A DNA stretch of 64,000 nt from Roseibium marinum (GCF_002906165.1 NZ_PPCN01000001.1:868001-932000); one strand, 5' to 3'. Positions 41,977-51,892 are shown, counted from the first letter of the stretch. Notes: generated by a model not told the origin, from the letters alone. A program made the numbers and translations.

Positions 41977-44900
41977 ATGATTTCTGCCGCCGCTCCCGTG
42001 ACGCCGATCGAAAATGCGGATCTGATGCCGTTCCGTGCCGCCTATGCCCCCGATGACAGGACGCTGATCGAGGCGCTGCTGCACGAAGCGGCGGGCGATC
42101 CCGTGGTGGAAAAACTGATCGACCAGCGCGCGCGCGGTTATATCCAGGACATGCGCTCCGTCCAGGTCGGACTCGGCGGTGTGGAAGATTTCATGCGCGA
42201 GTTCGGTCTGACGACGCGCGAGGGTCTGGCGATGATGGTTCTGGCGGAAGCGCTGCTGCGCGTGCCGGACGCCGTGACTGCAGACAAGCTGATCGAGGAC
42301 AAGCTGGCAGCCGCCCGGTTCGACGATCCGTCCTCCGGCCACAAGTCCGATACCTGGCTGGTGTCGGCCTCCTCATGGGCACTGGGGATCACCTCCCGGC
42401 TTCTGCACCCGGGCGACACACCGCAGAGCGTTCTTTCCAGCCTGGTCAAGCGCATGGGAATGCCGACGGTGCGCCTGGCGACCCGCAAGGCGATGCACCT
42501 GCTCGGACACCAGTTCGTGCTTGGCGAAACCATCCAGAAGGCGCTGGATCGCGCCAGGACACAGGAAGCCAAGGGGTATCGCTATTCCTACGACATGCTC
42601 GGCGAGGGCGCGCGCACGGCCGCAGATGCAGAGCGTTATTTCCAGTCCTATGCAAAAGCCATCGAGGCAATCGGCAAGGCCGCGGGCGACAAGCCACTGC
42701 CGGACCGGCCGGGCATTTCGGTCAAGCTGTCGGCCCTTCACCCGCGCTACCAGGCGGTTCAGGGGGAACGGGTGCGCGACGAACTGCTGCCGAAGCTGCG
42801 CGAGCTGGCGCGGATGGCCCGGGACCGCGATCTCAATTTCACGATCGATGCCGAAGAAGCCGACCGTCTGGAAATCTCTCTCGACGTGATCGCAGCCCTG
42901 CTTGACGATCCAGTCACGAAAGACTGGGAGGGCTTCGGTCTGGCGGTGCAGGCTTACCAGAAACGCAGCCCGGAAGTTATCGACTGGCTGGTGGATGCCG
43001 CCCGCAAGACAGGCCGCAGAATGATGGTGCGCCTGGTAAAGGGCGCCTACTGGGATACGGAAATCAAGCACGCCCAGGAAAACGGCGCCGACGGATATCC
43101 GGTCTTCTCCCGCAAGGCGGCGACCGACCTTGCCTATCTGTGCTGTGCGAAGCGCATGCTGGCGGCCCGGGACGTGCTTTATCCGCAATTCGCGACGCAT
43201 AACGCCCTGACCGTCGCCCAGATCATCGAGCTTTCGGGAAATTCCGCGCAAGGCTATGAATTCCAGCGCCTGCATGGCATGGGCGAAAGCCTCTACAAGT
43301 CGGTCTGCGAGCGCGACGGGTTCCCGTGCCGCATCTATGCTCCGGTCGGTGGACACAAGGACCTGCTGGCCTATCTCGTCCGCCGCCTGCTGGAAAACGG
43401 CGCCAACTCCTCTTTCGTCACCATCGTGGGCGACGCCTCGGTTCCTGTCCGGGATCTGCTGAAACGTCCTGCCAAAATTCTCGAAAACGGCGATCATGCG
43501 ATCAACCGGTCGATACCGCTGCCCGGAGATCTTTACGGAGAGAGCCGCCGCAATTCGAAGGGCCTTGAGTTCGGCTGTTCTGCGGAACGCAATGCGCTGG
43601 TGACGGGCATGGCCGCGTTCACCGCGCCGTTTACCGAGGCCGGTCCGCTCGGTGCGGGTCTGTCCGCATCGGGCGACGCCCATCCGGTCTTTGCGCCGAT
43701 GGACGGCAGTACGAAGGTTGGCACGGTTCGCTTCGCGGATGTGGAGACCGCACGCAAGGCCGTCGACGTCGCGCTGAAAGGCTTTGAGACCTGGTCGCGC
43801 CGGCCGGTCAACGAGCGCGCCGCCGCGCTGGACAGGCTCGGCGACCTTCTGGAGGAAAACCGCGATCGGCTGATGGCAATCCTGGCGATGGAGGGCGGCA
43901 AATGCCTGACCGATGGCATTGCGGAGATCCGTGAAGCGGTCGATTTCTGCCGCTATTACGCCGGCGAAGCCCGCAAGCTTTTCGGGGAAGGGCATCTGAT
44001 GCCCGGGCCGACCGGCGAGGAAAACCGCCACCGCCATCGCGGGCGCGGTGTGTTCGTCTGCATTTCGCCGTGGAATTTCCCGCTGGCGATCTTTCTGGGC
44101 CAGGTCAGCGCTGCGCTTGTCGCCGGCAATGCCGTCGTGGCCAAACCCGCCGAGCAGACGCCGCTGATTGCCTTCGAGACCGCAAAACTGATGCATATGG
44201 CCGGCATTCCCGAAGATGCCTTCCTGCTGGTTCCCGGTGAAGGCGATATCGGCGCCGCGCTGACCTCTCATCCCGCCGTGGCCGGCGTCGCCTTTACCGG
44301 ATCGACGGAAACCGCCTGGGCGATCAACCGGACGCTTGCCGCCAAGAACGGCCCGATTGTCCCGCTGATCGCCGAAACCGGCGGCATCAACGCCATGCTC
44401 GTCGATGCGACCGCCCTGCCGGAACAGGTCTGCGACGATGTCATGATGTCTGCCTTCCGCTCCGCCGGGCAGCGCTGCTCGGCCCTGCGGCTTCTCTATG
44501 TTCAGGAAGACGTTGCCGACCCTCTGCTGCGGATGCTGGAAGGCGCCGCGAAGGAGCTGAAACTGGATGACCCGCGCCTGCCGTCCACCGATATCGGTCC
44601 GGTCATCGATGAGGAGGCCCGCGATGCCATTGTTGCCCATATCGATGACATGCGGGAAAGCCAGACCCTGCGCTATGCCGGTGAGACGCCATCAAGACCG
44701 CTCGCCAACGGGTCCTGGGTGGCTCCGCATATCATCGAGCTGGATACGTCCAGCGCCCTGACGCGCGAGGTCTTCGGGCCCGTCCTGCATGTCGTGCGCT
44801 ACAAGGCGAAGGACATCGACAAGGTGCTCGATCAGATCGCCGCCACCGGTTACGGCCTGACGCTCGGCGTCCACAGCCGCATCGACGCGACGGTCAAAAA

Positions 44901-45120
44901 GGTCGTCGACCGGCTGTCCGTCGGCAATGTCTATGTCAACCGCAACACCATCGGCGCAGTCGTCGGCACCCAGCCCTTCGGCGGCTCCGGCCTCTCCGGC
45001 ACCGGCCCGAAGGCCGGCGGCCCGGCCTACCTGACCCGGTTCGCCCTGGAACAGGTCGTCTCGATCAACACGGCCGCCGCGGGCGGCAACGCCAGCCTGG
45101 TGGCGGCGTCCGACGATTGA
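41977..45120 (+). CDS. putA: Bifunctional proline dehydrogenase/1-pyrroline-5-carboxylate dehydrogenase
   Basis: A 1047-residue PutA that oxidises proline to glutamate in two steps. The N-terminal proline dehydrogenase domain (about 150-480) has the FAD-binding and catalytic segments (RLVKGAYWDTEIK, FATHNALTVAQI). The P5C dehydrogenase domain (about 560-1000) has CISPWNFPLAIFLGQ, AETGGINAML and the catalytic Cys in SAGQRCSALRLLY. No N-terminal ribbon-helix-helix DNA-binding domain is present, which fits separate control by PutR. TTGGAGG upstream supports ATG 41977. Confidence 0.97.
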   Translation: MISAAAPVTPIENADLMPFRAAYAPDDRTLIEALLHEAAGDPVVEKLIDQRARGYIQDMRSVQVGLGGVEDFMREFGLTTREGLAMMVLAEALLRVPDAVTADKLIEDKLAAARFDDPSSGHKSDTWLVSASSWALGITSRLLHPGDTPQSVLSSLVKRMGMPTVRLATRKAMHLLGHQFVLGETIQKALDRARTQEAKGYRYSYDMLGEGARTAADAERYFQSYAKAIEAIGKAAGDKPLPDRPGISVKLSALHPRYQAVQGERVRDELLPKLRELARMARDRDLNFTIDAEEADRLEISLDVIAALLDDPVTKDWEGFGLAVQAYQKRSPEVIDWLVDAARKTGRRMMVRLVKGAYWDTEIKHAQENGADGYPVFSRKAATDLAYLCCAKRMLAARDVLYPQFATHNALTVAQIIELSGNSAQGYEFQRLHGMGESLYKSVCERDGFPCRIYAPVGGHKDLLAYLVRRLLENGANSSFVTIVGDASVPVRDLLKRPAKILENGDHAINRSIPLPGDLYGESRRNSKGLEFGCSAERNALVTGMAAFTAPFTEAGPLGAGLSASGDAHPVFAPMDGSTKVGTVRFADVETARKAVDVALKGFETWSRRPVNERAAALDRLGDLLEENRDRLMAILAMEGGKCLTDGIAEIREAVDFCRYYAGEARKLFGEGHLMPGPTGEENRHRHRGRGVFVCISPWNFPLAIFLGQVSAALVAGNAVVAKPAEQTPLIAFETAKLMHMAGIPEDAFLLVPGEGDIGAALTSHPAVAGVAFTGSTETAWAINRTLAAKNGPIVPLIAETGGINAMLVDATALPEQVCDDVMMSAFRSAGQRCSALRLLYVQEDVADPLLRMLEGAAKELKLDDPRLPSTDIGPVIDEEARDAIVAHIDDMRESQTLRYAGETPSRPLANGSWVAPHIIELDTSSALTREVFGPVLHVVRYKAKDIDKVLDQIAATGYGLTLGVHSRIDATVKKVVDRLSVGNVYVNRNTIGAVVGTQPFGGSGLSGTGPKAGGPAYLTRFALEQVVSINTAAAGGNASLVAASDD

Positions 45121-45146
45121 GGGATGATGTTTGTAGGGGTGCTGTA

Positions 45147-45165
45147 GCCTGATGATTGATCAGGC
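45147..45165 (+). terminator. Possible terminator of putA
   Basis: GCCTGAT and ATCAGGC form a perfect 7-bp stem around GATTG, followed by ATTTG. It lies 26 bases past the putA stop codon. The T content after the stem is weak. Confidence 0.45.
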
Positions 45166-45243
45166 ATTTGCCGCGCAATTGGTTTTATCCCCTTCTCCCT
45201 TGTGGGCAAAGGTTAGGGATGGGGGTAAACCGCGAAGCGGTCA

Positions 45244-45627
45244 CTAGGGCGACGTCACCGTTAAGCCAAGCATGGTTTGAATTTTGTCTTGGTAGGCTAT
45301 TACTGCAGTAATTAAGGCTATTGCGGTCATTACAACGGTAAAAATATACCCTTTTGACGGAGGGTGGCTAACTTTTTCTTCGAGTTTTGGCAGTCTTTCG
45401 CGAACGTTCTTAAGATCAGGCCGAATTTCTCCAATGTTAGTCTTAATATTTTCTGTGTGAGCCTCTAGAGAGGCTACACGTGCGACAAGATCACTCATAC
45501 CACCGTCTCCACCGTCTCCGGACCTAAGTGGTCCAACATCACTAAATGAACGCTCACCGAGGCGGTCCATTAATTCATGTGTTACATTGGGTTCGTAAGC
45601 GTCCGGGTCAATATTTGAATCCGTCAT
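45244..45627 (-). CDS. Small single-span protein with coiled coil, in AT-rich pair
   Basis: A 127-residue protein of unknown function. Residues about 42-90 are charged and helical (SDLVARVASLEAHTENIKTN, then IRPDLKNVRERLPKLEEKV), likely a coiled coil; residues about 94-112 are one membrane span (YIFTVVMTAIALITAVIAYQ). The gene overlaps the upstream gene by four bases (ATGA at 45624-45627). Base composition is clearly more AT-rich than the flanking genes, which suggests recent transfer. Similar coiled-coil plus one-span proteins occur in prophages and other mobile genes, but no function can be assigned. Confidence 0.6.
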   Translation of the reverse strand: MTDSNIDPDAYEPNVTHELMDRLGERSFSDVGPLRSGDGGDGGMSDLVARVASLEAHTENIKTNIGEIRPDLKNVRERLPKLEEKVSHPPSKGYIFTVVMTAIALITAVIAYQDKIQTMLGLTVTSP

Positions 45628-45971
45628 GTAACTTCGCCCCTGTTTTTTAGGGCACTGGACATCAACGAAGTCATCAGTCCGCGTAGTGCGTTTACACTTT
45701 CGATTGAACTTCTTCGCGATGCGTCCATTCTCTCATTGGCTCGTTCTAGCTCGCCGTTGCTGTATGCAGTTAGCGCATCTTGCAAAGCGTCTTGAGAGGT
45801 AACCATATGATTTATTGAGAAAAAAAGGTTGTCGATATCTTTTCTCGTAAGCTGAATCGAAACGTATTCGTCAGCCGGAATTTCAACCCACTGATCAACT
45901 GTGGCTTTCGGAATCGAATGCAAGATGGCAATGGTGGTCGTTGGTTTTCCATATGGGAAATACAACAGCAA
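45624..45971 (-). CDS. Small hypothetical protein, in AT-rich pair
   Basis: A 115-residue protein of unknown function, upstream partner of the preceding small membrane protein. The N-terminal half has alternating hydrophobic residues (TTIAILHSIPKATVDQWVEI) suggestive of beta strands; the C-terminal half (about 55-110) is helical (DALQDALTAYSNGELERANE). The start is a TTG at 45971 with a weak AGGT site, and no better in-frame start exists, so the true start is uncertain. It shares the unusual AT-rich composition and is translationally coupled to its partner. Confidence 0.5.
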   Translation of the reverse strand: MLLYFPYGKPTTTIAILHSIPKATVDQWVEIPADEYVSIQLTRKDIDNLFFSINHMVTSQDALQDALTAYSNGELERANERMDASRRSSIESVNALRGLMTSLMSSALKNRGEVT

Positions 45972-46061
45972 AATACCTAGATGTGCGAATCTTTTTCTCT
46001 TCTTTTTTGTCTCTCGAGACTATTTTCGCTTTTGGATCAAGCGGTGTGTTGAGAATTCTTT

Positions 46062-48542
46062 TTAGGATCTGACGTTGCCTCGTGGCTTCACCCGCCGCGT
46101 TGCCTCTGCAACTGTCGGGTCGTCCGGCCAGAGGTGTCTTGGATAGCGTCCCTTCATGTCCGCCTTCACGTCCGACCAGGACCCCGCCCAGAAACCCGGC
46201 AGGTCCCGGGTGATCTGGATCGGGCGCTGGGCGGGGGAGAGCAGTTCCAGGATAAGCGGCAGCCGTCCTCCGCAGACGCTGGGGTGGTCCTTGAGGCCGA
46301 AGAGTTCCTGCACGCGGATCGAAAGCGTCGGACCGGCCGCCGCGCCATAATCTATCGGCACCCGGCTTCCTGTCGGCGCTGTGAAGTGGGAAGGGGCGAG
46401 CGCATCGAGCTGTGCGGTGGCGTCATAGGGCAGCAGGGCCGACAAGGCTGTCCCGAGCAGGCCGGCGTCTATCGCAGAGACGCTGGTGCAGCCTGCCAGA
46501 AAGGGCTCAAGCCAGGTTTCCAGGCTTTCAGTCAGCGCACCGTCCGAAAGATCCGGCAGATCGGCCGCGCCGTTGTGGCGGGTGTAGGCAACGCGCCTGC
46601 GCAGTCGCTCCTGGTCCTTGTTCCACGGAAGTCTAGCGACGCCACGGCGGCGAATTTCTGCGGTGAGCGCTCTTGCAATTGCCTCGGGGTCGGAAGCCTT
46701 GACCGGCACGGCCTGAAGCTCGACGGCTTTGTAGCGCCGCACGCGCCGCGCCTTGAGGGCTCCGTCGCCGGTCAACTGCACCTCTTCCTCTTCGGCGATG
46801 TCCGGGGCGAAAAGCTCTTCAATCTCGGCCCTGGTGATCGGGGCGCAAAGCTGGATGCGGCCGCTGGCCGCCTTGCCCTGGATGTCGGCCACGGTCAGGA
46901 AGGGCTCCGCCGCAAGTCCGTGCGAAGGCTCAAGCTCGGCCCCCCGGCCGTTGGCGAGGCGGAAACGGCCGGTCTGGCCGCGGGCTTGCGCGATACGATC
47001 TGGATAGGCGAGCGCCAGAAGCATGCCGGCGCTTTCGATATCGACTTCGCGACCGGAGTCCCGGGCCTGTTTCAGCCAGCGTTCGGCAAGGGTGCGGCCA
47101 TCCTTCGCCCGTTGGCTCTTGTCATGGCGAAGCGCCTGCAGACGGACGCGGATGTCTGGATCGCGTCCGCCGAGGCCGGGTTCGGAGAGAAGCAGAGCGA
47201 TCAGCGCGGCCGTGTGACCGAGGTTCTGTTTCACGCCTTCCAGCACCATATGCGCGAGCCTCGGGTGCAGCGGAAGATCCGCGAGCGCTTTGCCCTGTTC
47301 CGTCAATCGTCCCGTGGCATCGAGCGCGTGCAGATCCTGCAGCAGCGCTCTGGCTTCCGCCCAGGCGGCGCGCGGCGGTGGATCGGCGAAGCAAAGACTG
47401 TCCGGATCGCAGGTGCCCCAGGCTGCTAGATCCAGAACGAGGCCGGTGAGATCGGCCTCCAGGATTTCCGGTGTTTCCGACTGCGGCAGGGCGACAGTCT
47501 GGGCTTCGTCCCACAGCCGGTAGCAAACACCGGCTTCCGTCCGGCCCGCGCGGCCTCGCCGCTGGTCGGCGGAGGCGCGCGACACGCGCACGGTTTCCAG
47601 CCGGGTCAGGCCGGTTTGCGGCTCGTATCTCGGCACCCGCGCCAGCCCGCTGTCGATAACCACCCTGACACCTTCGATGGTCAACGAGGTCTGCGCGATG
47701 GCGCTGGCAAGAACGATCTTGCGTGTACCCGGCCGGGCGGGCCGGATCGCCTCATCCTGCGCCCTGGCGTCGAGACCGCCGTAAAGGGGCGCGATGACGC
47801 AGTTGCCGGGAACCTTTCCGGCGAGCAGATCGGCGGTGCGCCGGATCTCGCCCTGACCCGGCAGGAAAACCAGAAGGGAACCGCCGTCCGCGGCGATGGA
47901 CTGCTGAATTGCGCGGGCGACCTGCGGTTCGATGCGCGTATTCGGCGTGCGGCCGAGATAGCGGGTCTCGACGGGGAAACTCCGCCCCTTGCTCTCTATC
48001 ACCGGCGCGTCGCCCAGGAGGGTCGAAATCGCCGCGGCGTCCAGTGTTGCCGACATCGGCAGAAGGCGGAGGTCTTCGCGCAGGGCCGATTGCACGTCGA
48101 GCGCAAGGGCCAGACCGAGATCGCCGTCGAGCGAGCGCTCGTGGAATTCGTCGAACAGGACGGCGGCGACACCGGTCAGTTCCGGATCGTCCAGAATGAG
48201 CCGGGTGAACACGCCTTCGGTGATGACCTCTATCCGGGTCCGGGCGCTGACTTTGCTTTCCATGCGCACCCGGTAACCGACGGTTTCGCCCGCACGCTCG
48301 CCCAGTTCCCCGGCCATGCGCCGGGCGGCGGCCCGGGCGGCGAGGCGTCTTGGTTCCAGCACCAGGATTTTCCCGTCCTGCCGCCACGGCGCGCCCAGCA
48401 GCGCGAGCGGAACACGCGTCGTCTTGCCGGCGCCGGGCTCGGCCACCAGAACCGCGTTGGGGCGGCGGTCCAGCGTGTCGAGAAGGTCCTGAAGGACACC
48501 GTCAATCGGCAGAGGGGCGGCGAAGGCGGGAACGCTCACCAT
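46062..48542 (-). CDS. hrpB: ATP-dependent helicase HrpB
   Basis: An 826-residue DEAH-type RNA helicase of the HrpB family. Walker A is AEPGAGKTTRVPL, motif II is FDEFHERSLDGDL (DEFH in place of DEAH, as usual in HrpB), motif III MSATLD, and motif VI QRRGRAGRTEAGVCYRLW. The C-terminal HrpB domain (about 650-826) ends with FWAGSWSDVKADMKGRYPRHLWPDDP. Its RNA role is not defined. The start at 48542 is four bases after the glk stop, so it is in the mgsA-glk-hrpB operon. Confidence 0.94.
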   Translation of the reverse strand: MVSVPAFAAPLPIDGVLQDLLDTLDRRPNAVLVAEPGAGKTTRVPLALLGAPWRQDGKILVLEPRRLAARAAARRMAGELGERAGETVGYRVRMESKVSARTRIEVITEGVFTRLILDDPELTGVAAVLFDEFHERSLDGDLGLALALDVQSALREDLRLLPMSATLDAAAISTLLGDAPVIESKGRSFPVETRYLGRTPNTRIEPQVARAIQQSIAADGGSLLVFLPGQGEIRRTADLLAGKVPGNCVIAPLYGGLDARAQDEAIRPARPGTRKIVLASAIAQTSLTIEGVRVVIDSGLARVPRYEPQTGLTRLETVRVSRASADQRRGRAGRTEAGVCYRLWDEAQTVALPQSETPEILEADLTGLVLDLAAWGTCDPDSLCFADPPPRAAWAEARALLQDLHALDATGRLTEQGKALADLPLHPRLAHMVLEGVKQNLGHTAALIALLLSEPGLGGRDPDIRVRLQALRHDKSQRAKDGRTLAERWLKQARDSGREVDIESAGMLLALAYPDRIAQARGQTGRFRLANGRGAELEPSHGLAAEPFLTVADIQGKAASGRIQLCAPITRAEIEELFAPDIAEEEEVQLTGDGALKARRVRRYKAVELQAVPVKASDPEAIARALTAEIRRRGVARLPWNKDQERLRRRVAYTRHNGAADLPDLSDGALTESLETWLEPFLAGCTSVSAIDAGLLGTALSALLPYDATAQLDALAPSHFTAPTGSRVPIDYGAAAGPTLSIRVQELFGLKDHPSVCGGRLPLILELLSPAQRPIQITRDLPGFWAGSWSDVKADMKGRYPRHLWPDDPTVAEATRRVKPRGNVRS

Positions 48543-48546
48543 CGCA

Positions 48547-49581
48547 TCAGGTCTGCGAAGCAGCGCTTCTCCAATGCCGGCCCTGCATGTCGACGGCAAA
48601 GGCATCCGGCATCTTGGCGAAGGCCACCAGGCCTTCCAGCGCCGGGTTCGGGTGGCGAACGATGAAGGTCGGGATCTTGGCCATCAGCGCCTCGTGCGGC
48701 GCTTTCGCCTCGAAGGCGGCCCGGAACCCGCCGTCGGTCAGGAACCGGGTGATCCTGGGTGTTATGCCGCCGGTCAGATAAACCCCGCCCCGGGCGAGGA
48801 CGGTGAGCGCCAGATCCCCGGCGACCCGGCCGAGGCAACGCACGAACACTTCCAGGGTCTTGACCGCGACGGGATCGTTGTCCTGCGCGGCGGCGGTGAT
48901 GCTGGACGGCGTTTCGAAGGTGCGCTCGGTGCGCATGTGGCGGGCCACCGCCCGCGCAAGGCGCGGCAGACCGGTCCCGCTCAGAAGCTGCTCGGCGCCA
49001 ATACGGCCACCGACCCTTTCGATATGCGGCCAGATCTCGAAATCTTCGGGTGTGACCGGACCGAGTTCGACATGCCCGCCTTCTCCGGGAACGGGAACCC
49101 AGGTGTCGGAAGCATGGATCATCGCGGCTGCGCCGAGGCCCGTTCCCGGGCCGAGCACGAATTTCGCGGTGGCTTCGCGGATGGCGCCCGGTCCGATCTG
49201 CTCGACGTCGTTGCCGCTGTAGGCCGGAAGCGCAAGCGCCTGAGCTTCAAAATCATTCAGCACAACGACCTGCTGCAGGCCGAGATCGGCGATCATCTTC
49301 AATGGTTCGATCACCCAGGCCGCATTGGTCAGCGGAATGACATCGCCGGTCACCGGACCGGCCACGGCGATTATGGCGGTTCTGGGTGTAAAATTCGTCC
49401 CCGGCAAAACCGCGTTGCGGATGGCCGATGAAATGTCGGGATGGCCGGCGGTCGCCGTCTTTCCACACATGCGGGTCGGCGCGTCCGGGCCGTCCACCAG
49501 GGCAAACCGGGCGTTGGTGCCGCCGATATCGGCCACCAGAACAGGATAGGCGAAGGAGTTTGAAATTGCCGGAAAACTCAT
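48547..49581 (-). CDS. glk: Glucokinase
   Basis: A 344-residue glucokinase of the ROK-unrelated Glk family. The phosphate-binding motif is [14 protein letters not shown] and the glucose/ATP-site segments are [35 protein letters not shown] and GGVYLTGGI. It phosphorylates glucose to glucose-6-phosphate. Its start overlaps the mgsA stop by four bases (ATGA at 49578-49581) and its stop is four bases from hrpB, so the three genes form one tightly coupled transcript. Confidence 0.96.
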   Translation of the reverse strand: MSFPAISNSFAYPVLVADIGGTNARFALVDGPDAPTRMCGKTATAGHPDISSAIRNAVLPGTNFTPRTAIIAVAGPVTGDVIPLTNAAWVIEPLKMIADLGLQQVVVLNDFEAQALALPAYSGNDVEQIGPGAIREATAKFVLGPGTGLGAAAMIHASDTWVPVPGEGGHVELGPVTPEDFEIWPHIERVGGRIGAEQLLSGTGLPRLARAVARHMRTERTFETPSSITAAAQDNDPVAVKTLEVFVRCLGRVAGDLALTVLARGGVYLTGGITPRITRFLTDGGFRAAFEAKAPHEALMAKIPTFIVRHPNPALEGLVAFAKMPDAFAVDMQGRHWRSAASQT

Positions 49582-50009
49582 GATGCGAAGGTACCCACTT
49601 CCGGGGTCTGGGAACTTGTCTTGAGGCCGGTGAGGCGGGCCGAGCGCAGAAGGATGTCCGCCGTCGAAGGATTGAGCGCCATCGGCAGGTCATAGACCAG
49701 CGCCAGGCGCATCAGGGCTTTCACATCGACATCGTGCGGCATCGGCGAAAGCGGATCGACAAAAAACAGCAGCCCCTGCAGCTTGCCGTCGGCGATCATG
49801 GCGCCGATCTGCTGGTCGCCGCCGAGCGGGCCGCTTTTCAGCCGGGTGATCTCCAGGCCGGGGAAGGCCTCCTGTATGCGTCCGCCGGTCGTCCCGGTTC
49901 CAACCAGGTTGAAATCCTCCAGTTTGTCCAGATGCCGCCGGGCAAATTCAACCATGGCATCCTTTTTGGCGTCATGCGCGATGAGCGCGAGCGTAGGCTT
50001 GGAGGGCAT
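49578..50009 (-). CDS. mgsA: Methylglyoxal synthase
   Basis: A 143-residue MgsA. Conserved segments are [43 protein letters not shown] (with the catalytic Asp), [22 protein letters not shown] and NPSTADIL. It converts dihydroxyacetone phosphate to methylglyoxal and phosphate, a bypass that relieves sugar-phosphate stress when phosphate is scarce. Co-transcription with glucokinase fits control of flux into sugar phosphates. The promoter must lie between 50009 and the inverted-repeat element at 50208. Confidence 0.96.
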   Translation of the reverse strand: MPSKPTLALIAHDAKKDAMVEFARRHLDKLEDFNLVGTGTTGGRIQEAFPGLEITRLKSGPLGGDQQIGAMIADGKLQGLLFFVDPLSPMPHDVDVKALMRLALVYDLPMALNPSTADILLRSARLTGLKTSSQTPEVGTFAS

Positions 50010-50205
50010 CGAGGATCCTCTTTTTGCGAAGGCAACAACGGCCGGATGTGTTTAGCCGTTCAAAGCGCTTTAGGCAAAGGAAGATGGCCGAATATACGTA
50101 AAATGCCGGGGGCAAGAGGCTGCGACGGCGAAAAGCGCTACCGGAGCGTCCGGAGCGGCAACGGAAAAATGCCGCGCTCCGGCAGGGAACGCGGCAGGGA
50201 AATTA

Positions 50206-50465
50206 TACCAAAGAGCATTGATTATGACCCATCTGATGGGTCATTCCCGGTCGCCGGTGAGGCGCGTTGCGCATCACGGCCTGGTTGGCCGACAAGTAAC
50301 GCAACGAAGTCCGGCGGGTGGGAATGGCCCGCCGGAGGCCAGTTTTAGAGGGCTTTCGGACGGTGTCGCACGTCTTGTCCGATACCCCGCATCGCGCTGC
50401 GACGGGCTCCTGGCCTAAAATCCTCTAAAACCGGTCAGATGAGTCATAATCAACGCTCTTTGGTA
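50206..50465. mobile_element. MITE-like element with 29-bp terminal inverted repeats and TA duplication
   Basis: Terminal inverted repeats at 50208-50236 and 50435-50463 match at 27 of 29 positions (ends CCAAAGAGC / GCTCTTTGG). They are flanked on both sides by TA (50206-50207 and 50464-50465), the usual target duplication of IS630/Tc1-mariner transposases. Inner inverted repeats TTTTAGAGG / CCTCTAAAA (50343-50351 and 50422-50430) are also present. The 256-bp body has no gene. It lies in the gap between mgsA and the DUF1194 gene. It is probably a non-autonomous element moved by a transposase elsewhere in the genome. Confidence 0.75.
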
Positions 50466-50485
50466 TCAAGGAGAAGACGCGGCTC

Positions 50486-51337
50486 TCAATCGAACAGGTT
50501 GCAGCGGATCGGTTCGCGGCCGGCAACCTTGTGCAGATAAGGCTCGGGCTGTGGCAGCGTCAGTCCGGCGATTTCCATCACCAGCTTCATGCGGATCGCG
50601 TCGGCAAAGCCTTCCTGCGACCGTACCGGGATGGCGAAGGAACCCGGACCGCCGATCACGCAGTCCTCGTAATAATGGTCGAGATTGAGCATGGCCTGCC
50701 AGGTGTTCTTGTTGGATTTCATCATCAGTGGCAGGCCGTTGATGGTCACGCCTGACGCAACCATGCGGTCGCGCATTTCCGTGACAGACCCGCCCTGGTT
50801 GTTTGGCCCGTCTCCGGAAATGTCGATGACCTGGCGAAGGCCCATATACTGATTGTTCTGCACCAGATGAACGGATTTCTCCAGTGCCGAGGCAATCGAG
50901 GTGCGCTGGACCTGCCGCAAGGGGGCCTCCGCGATCTTGGAAGCGAAATGGGAGGCCGAGCCGGCATCCCGGATGACGGTCCATTCGGCGACGATGAAAT
51001 GTTCATCGACGCCGCCCCATTCCATGTAGGTGACCGCTACCCGCCCGATCGGACCGACCTGAATGGCATCTAGGAATTCCTGGGAGGTCAGGGCAGCCAC
51101 ATAGCCGGCACGCTGGACTTCCTGTTCTTCTGTATCCATGGACTGAGAGATGTCGACGGCCAGGACGAGTTCGACGTCCACTTCGCTGGCCGGATCATAC
51201 GCATATTGCGATGAGGCAATCAGAGCCGGACGGTAATCCCGCGCGACTGAAGGTGCGGTGAGTAGAAAGACCGCACAGAAAAGAGACAGTAATTTCGTAA
51301 ACGCGAGTGCACACAGTTTTGATAAGTCGAGACGCAT
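50486..51337 (-). CDS. DUF1194 protein with von Willebrand factor A-like domain
   Basis: A 283-residue exported protein. Residues about 1-32 form a signal peptide (LCALAFTKLLSLFCAVFLLTAPSVA). The mature part is a vWA-like fold with the MIDAS segment LAVDISQSMD (Asp-x-Ser-x-Ser) and conserved DISGDGPNNQGG, as in the DUF1194 family. It may bind a metal-dependent ligand in the periplasm; no function is known. AAGGAG lies upstream of ATG 51337. The MITE-like element follows its 3' end and the SorC-type regulator gene is divergent on the other side. Confidence 0.88.
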   Translation of the reverse strand: MRLDLSKLCALAFTKLLSLFCAVFLLTAPSVARDYRPALIASSQYAYDPASEVDVELVLAVDISQSMDTEEQEVQRAGYVAALTSQEFLDAIQVGPIGRVAVTYMEWGGVDEHFIVAEWTVIRDAGSASHFASKIAEAPLRQVQRTSIASALEKSVHLVQNNQYMGLRQVIDISGDGPNNQGGSVTEMRDRMVASGVTINGLPLMMKSNKNTWQAMLNLDHYYEDCVIGGPGSFAIPVRSQEGFADAIRMKLVMEIAGLTLPQPEPYLHKVAGREPIRCNLFD

Positions 51338-51583
51338 TGTTTTTCTCCTTAACGACAGCCTTGCGGCTGGGTTGTTACGTCTCCCCAAATTATTTTGTTA
51401 TTGTATTTCTTTGCTTTTCGTTCCTTGTGATTCCTACGTAGGCATTGTGAATGCCTTGGTTGAGCATGATGATTTACTTAGCAAGCTACATGCCAAACGT
51501 AGCCGAATAGAATTTATCTGGCAAAATCAAATGCGCACGGAGTGCATGTTATTCACAGATAGGAATAAAATACCGGATTGCTA

Positions 51584-51674
51584 GGCAGGAAATGCCGCGT
51601 TCCGCCGTTTTTCGCCGTCTGCCCGGCAAAAATTGCCGAATCCGCTTATCTGGTATGCGGGCAAGAAATTTGCC
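51584..51674. promoter_or_regulatory. Three GGCA-type palindromes, possible operator array
   Basis: GGCAGGAAATGCC (51584-51596), GGCAAAAATTGCC (51625-51637) and GGCAAGAAATTTGCC (51660-51674) are three inverted repeats with the same GGCA/TGCC ends, with centres about 41 and 36 bases apart. They lie 285-375 bases upstream of the SorC-type regulator gene. They could bind that regulator or another dimeric protein. Confidence 0.5.
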
Positions 51675-51892
51675 TAGAAAAGCATCATGCGTCTGGAAAT
51701 TCGGCATTTTTTAAGGTTGACGCCAGCGTTGCGGCTGGTCATGATCTGAAGAAATTATCACTTGGTGAAGAATTTTTCAGGCGACTCTTTCGCAGAATCG
51801 CCTGGCAGGAACAAAAAAGCTTCAAAACGGAGCAAGGCTCAGGCGGCAGTGACCGGCATTGTTTCCGGTGGACACGGCTGGTTACAGGTGCC

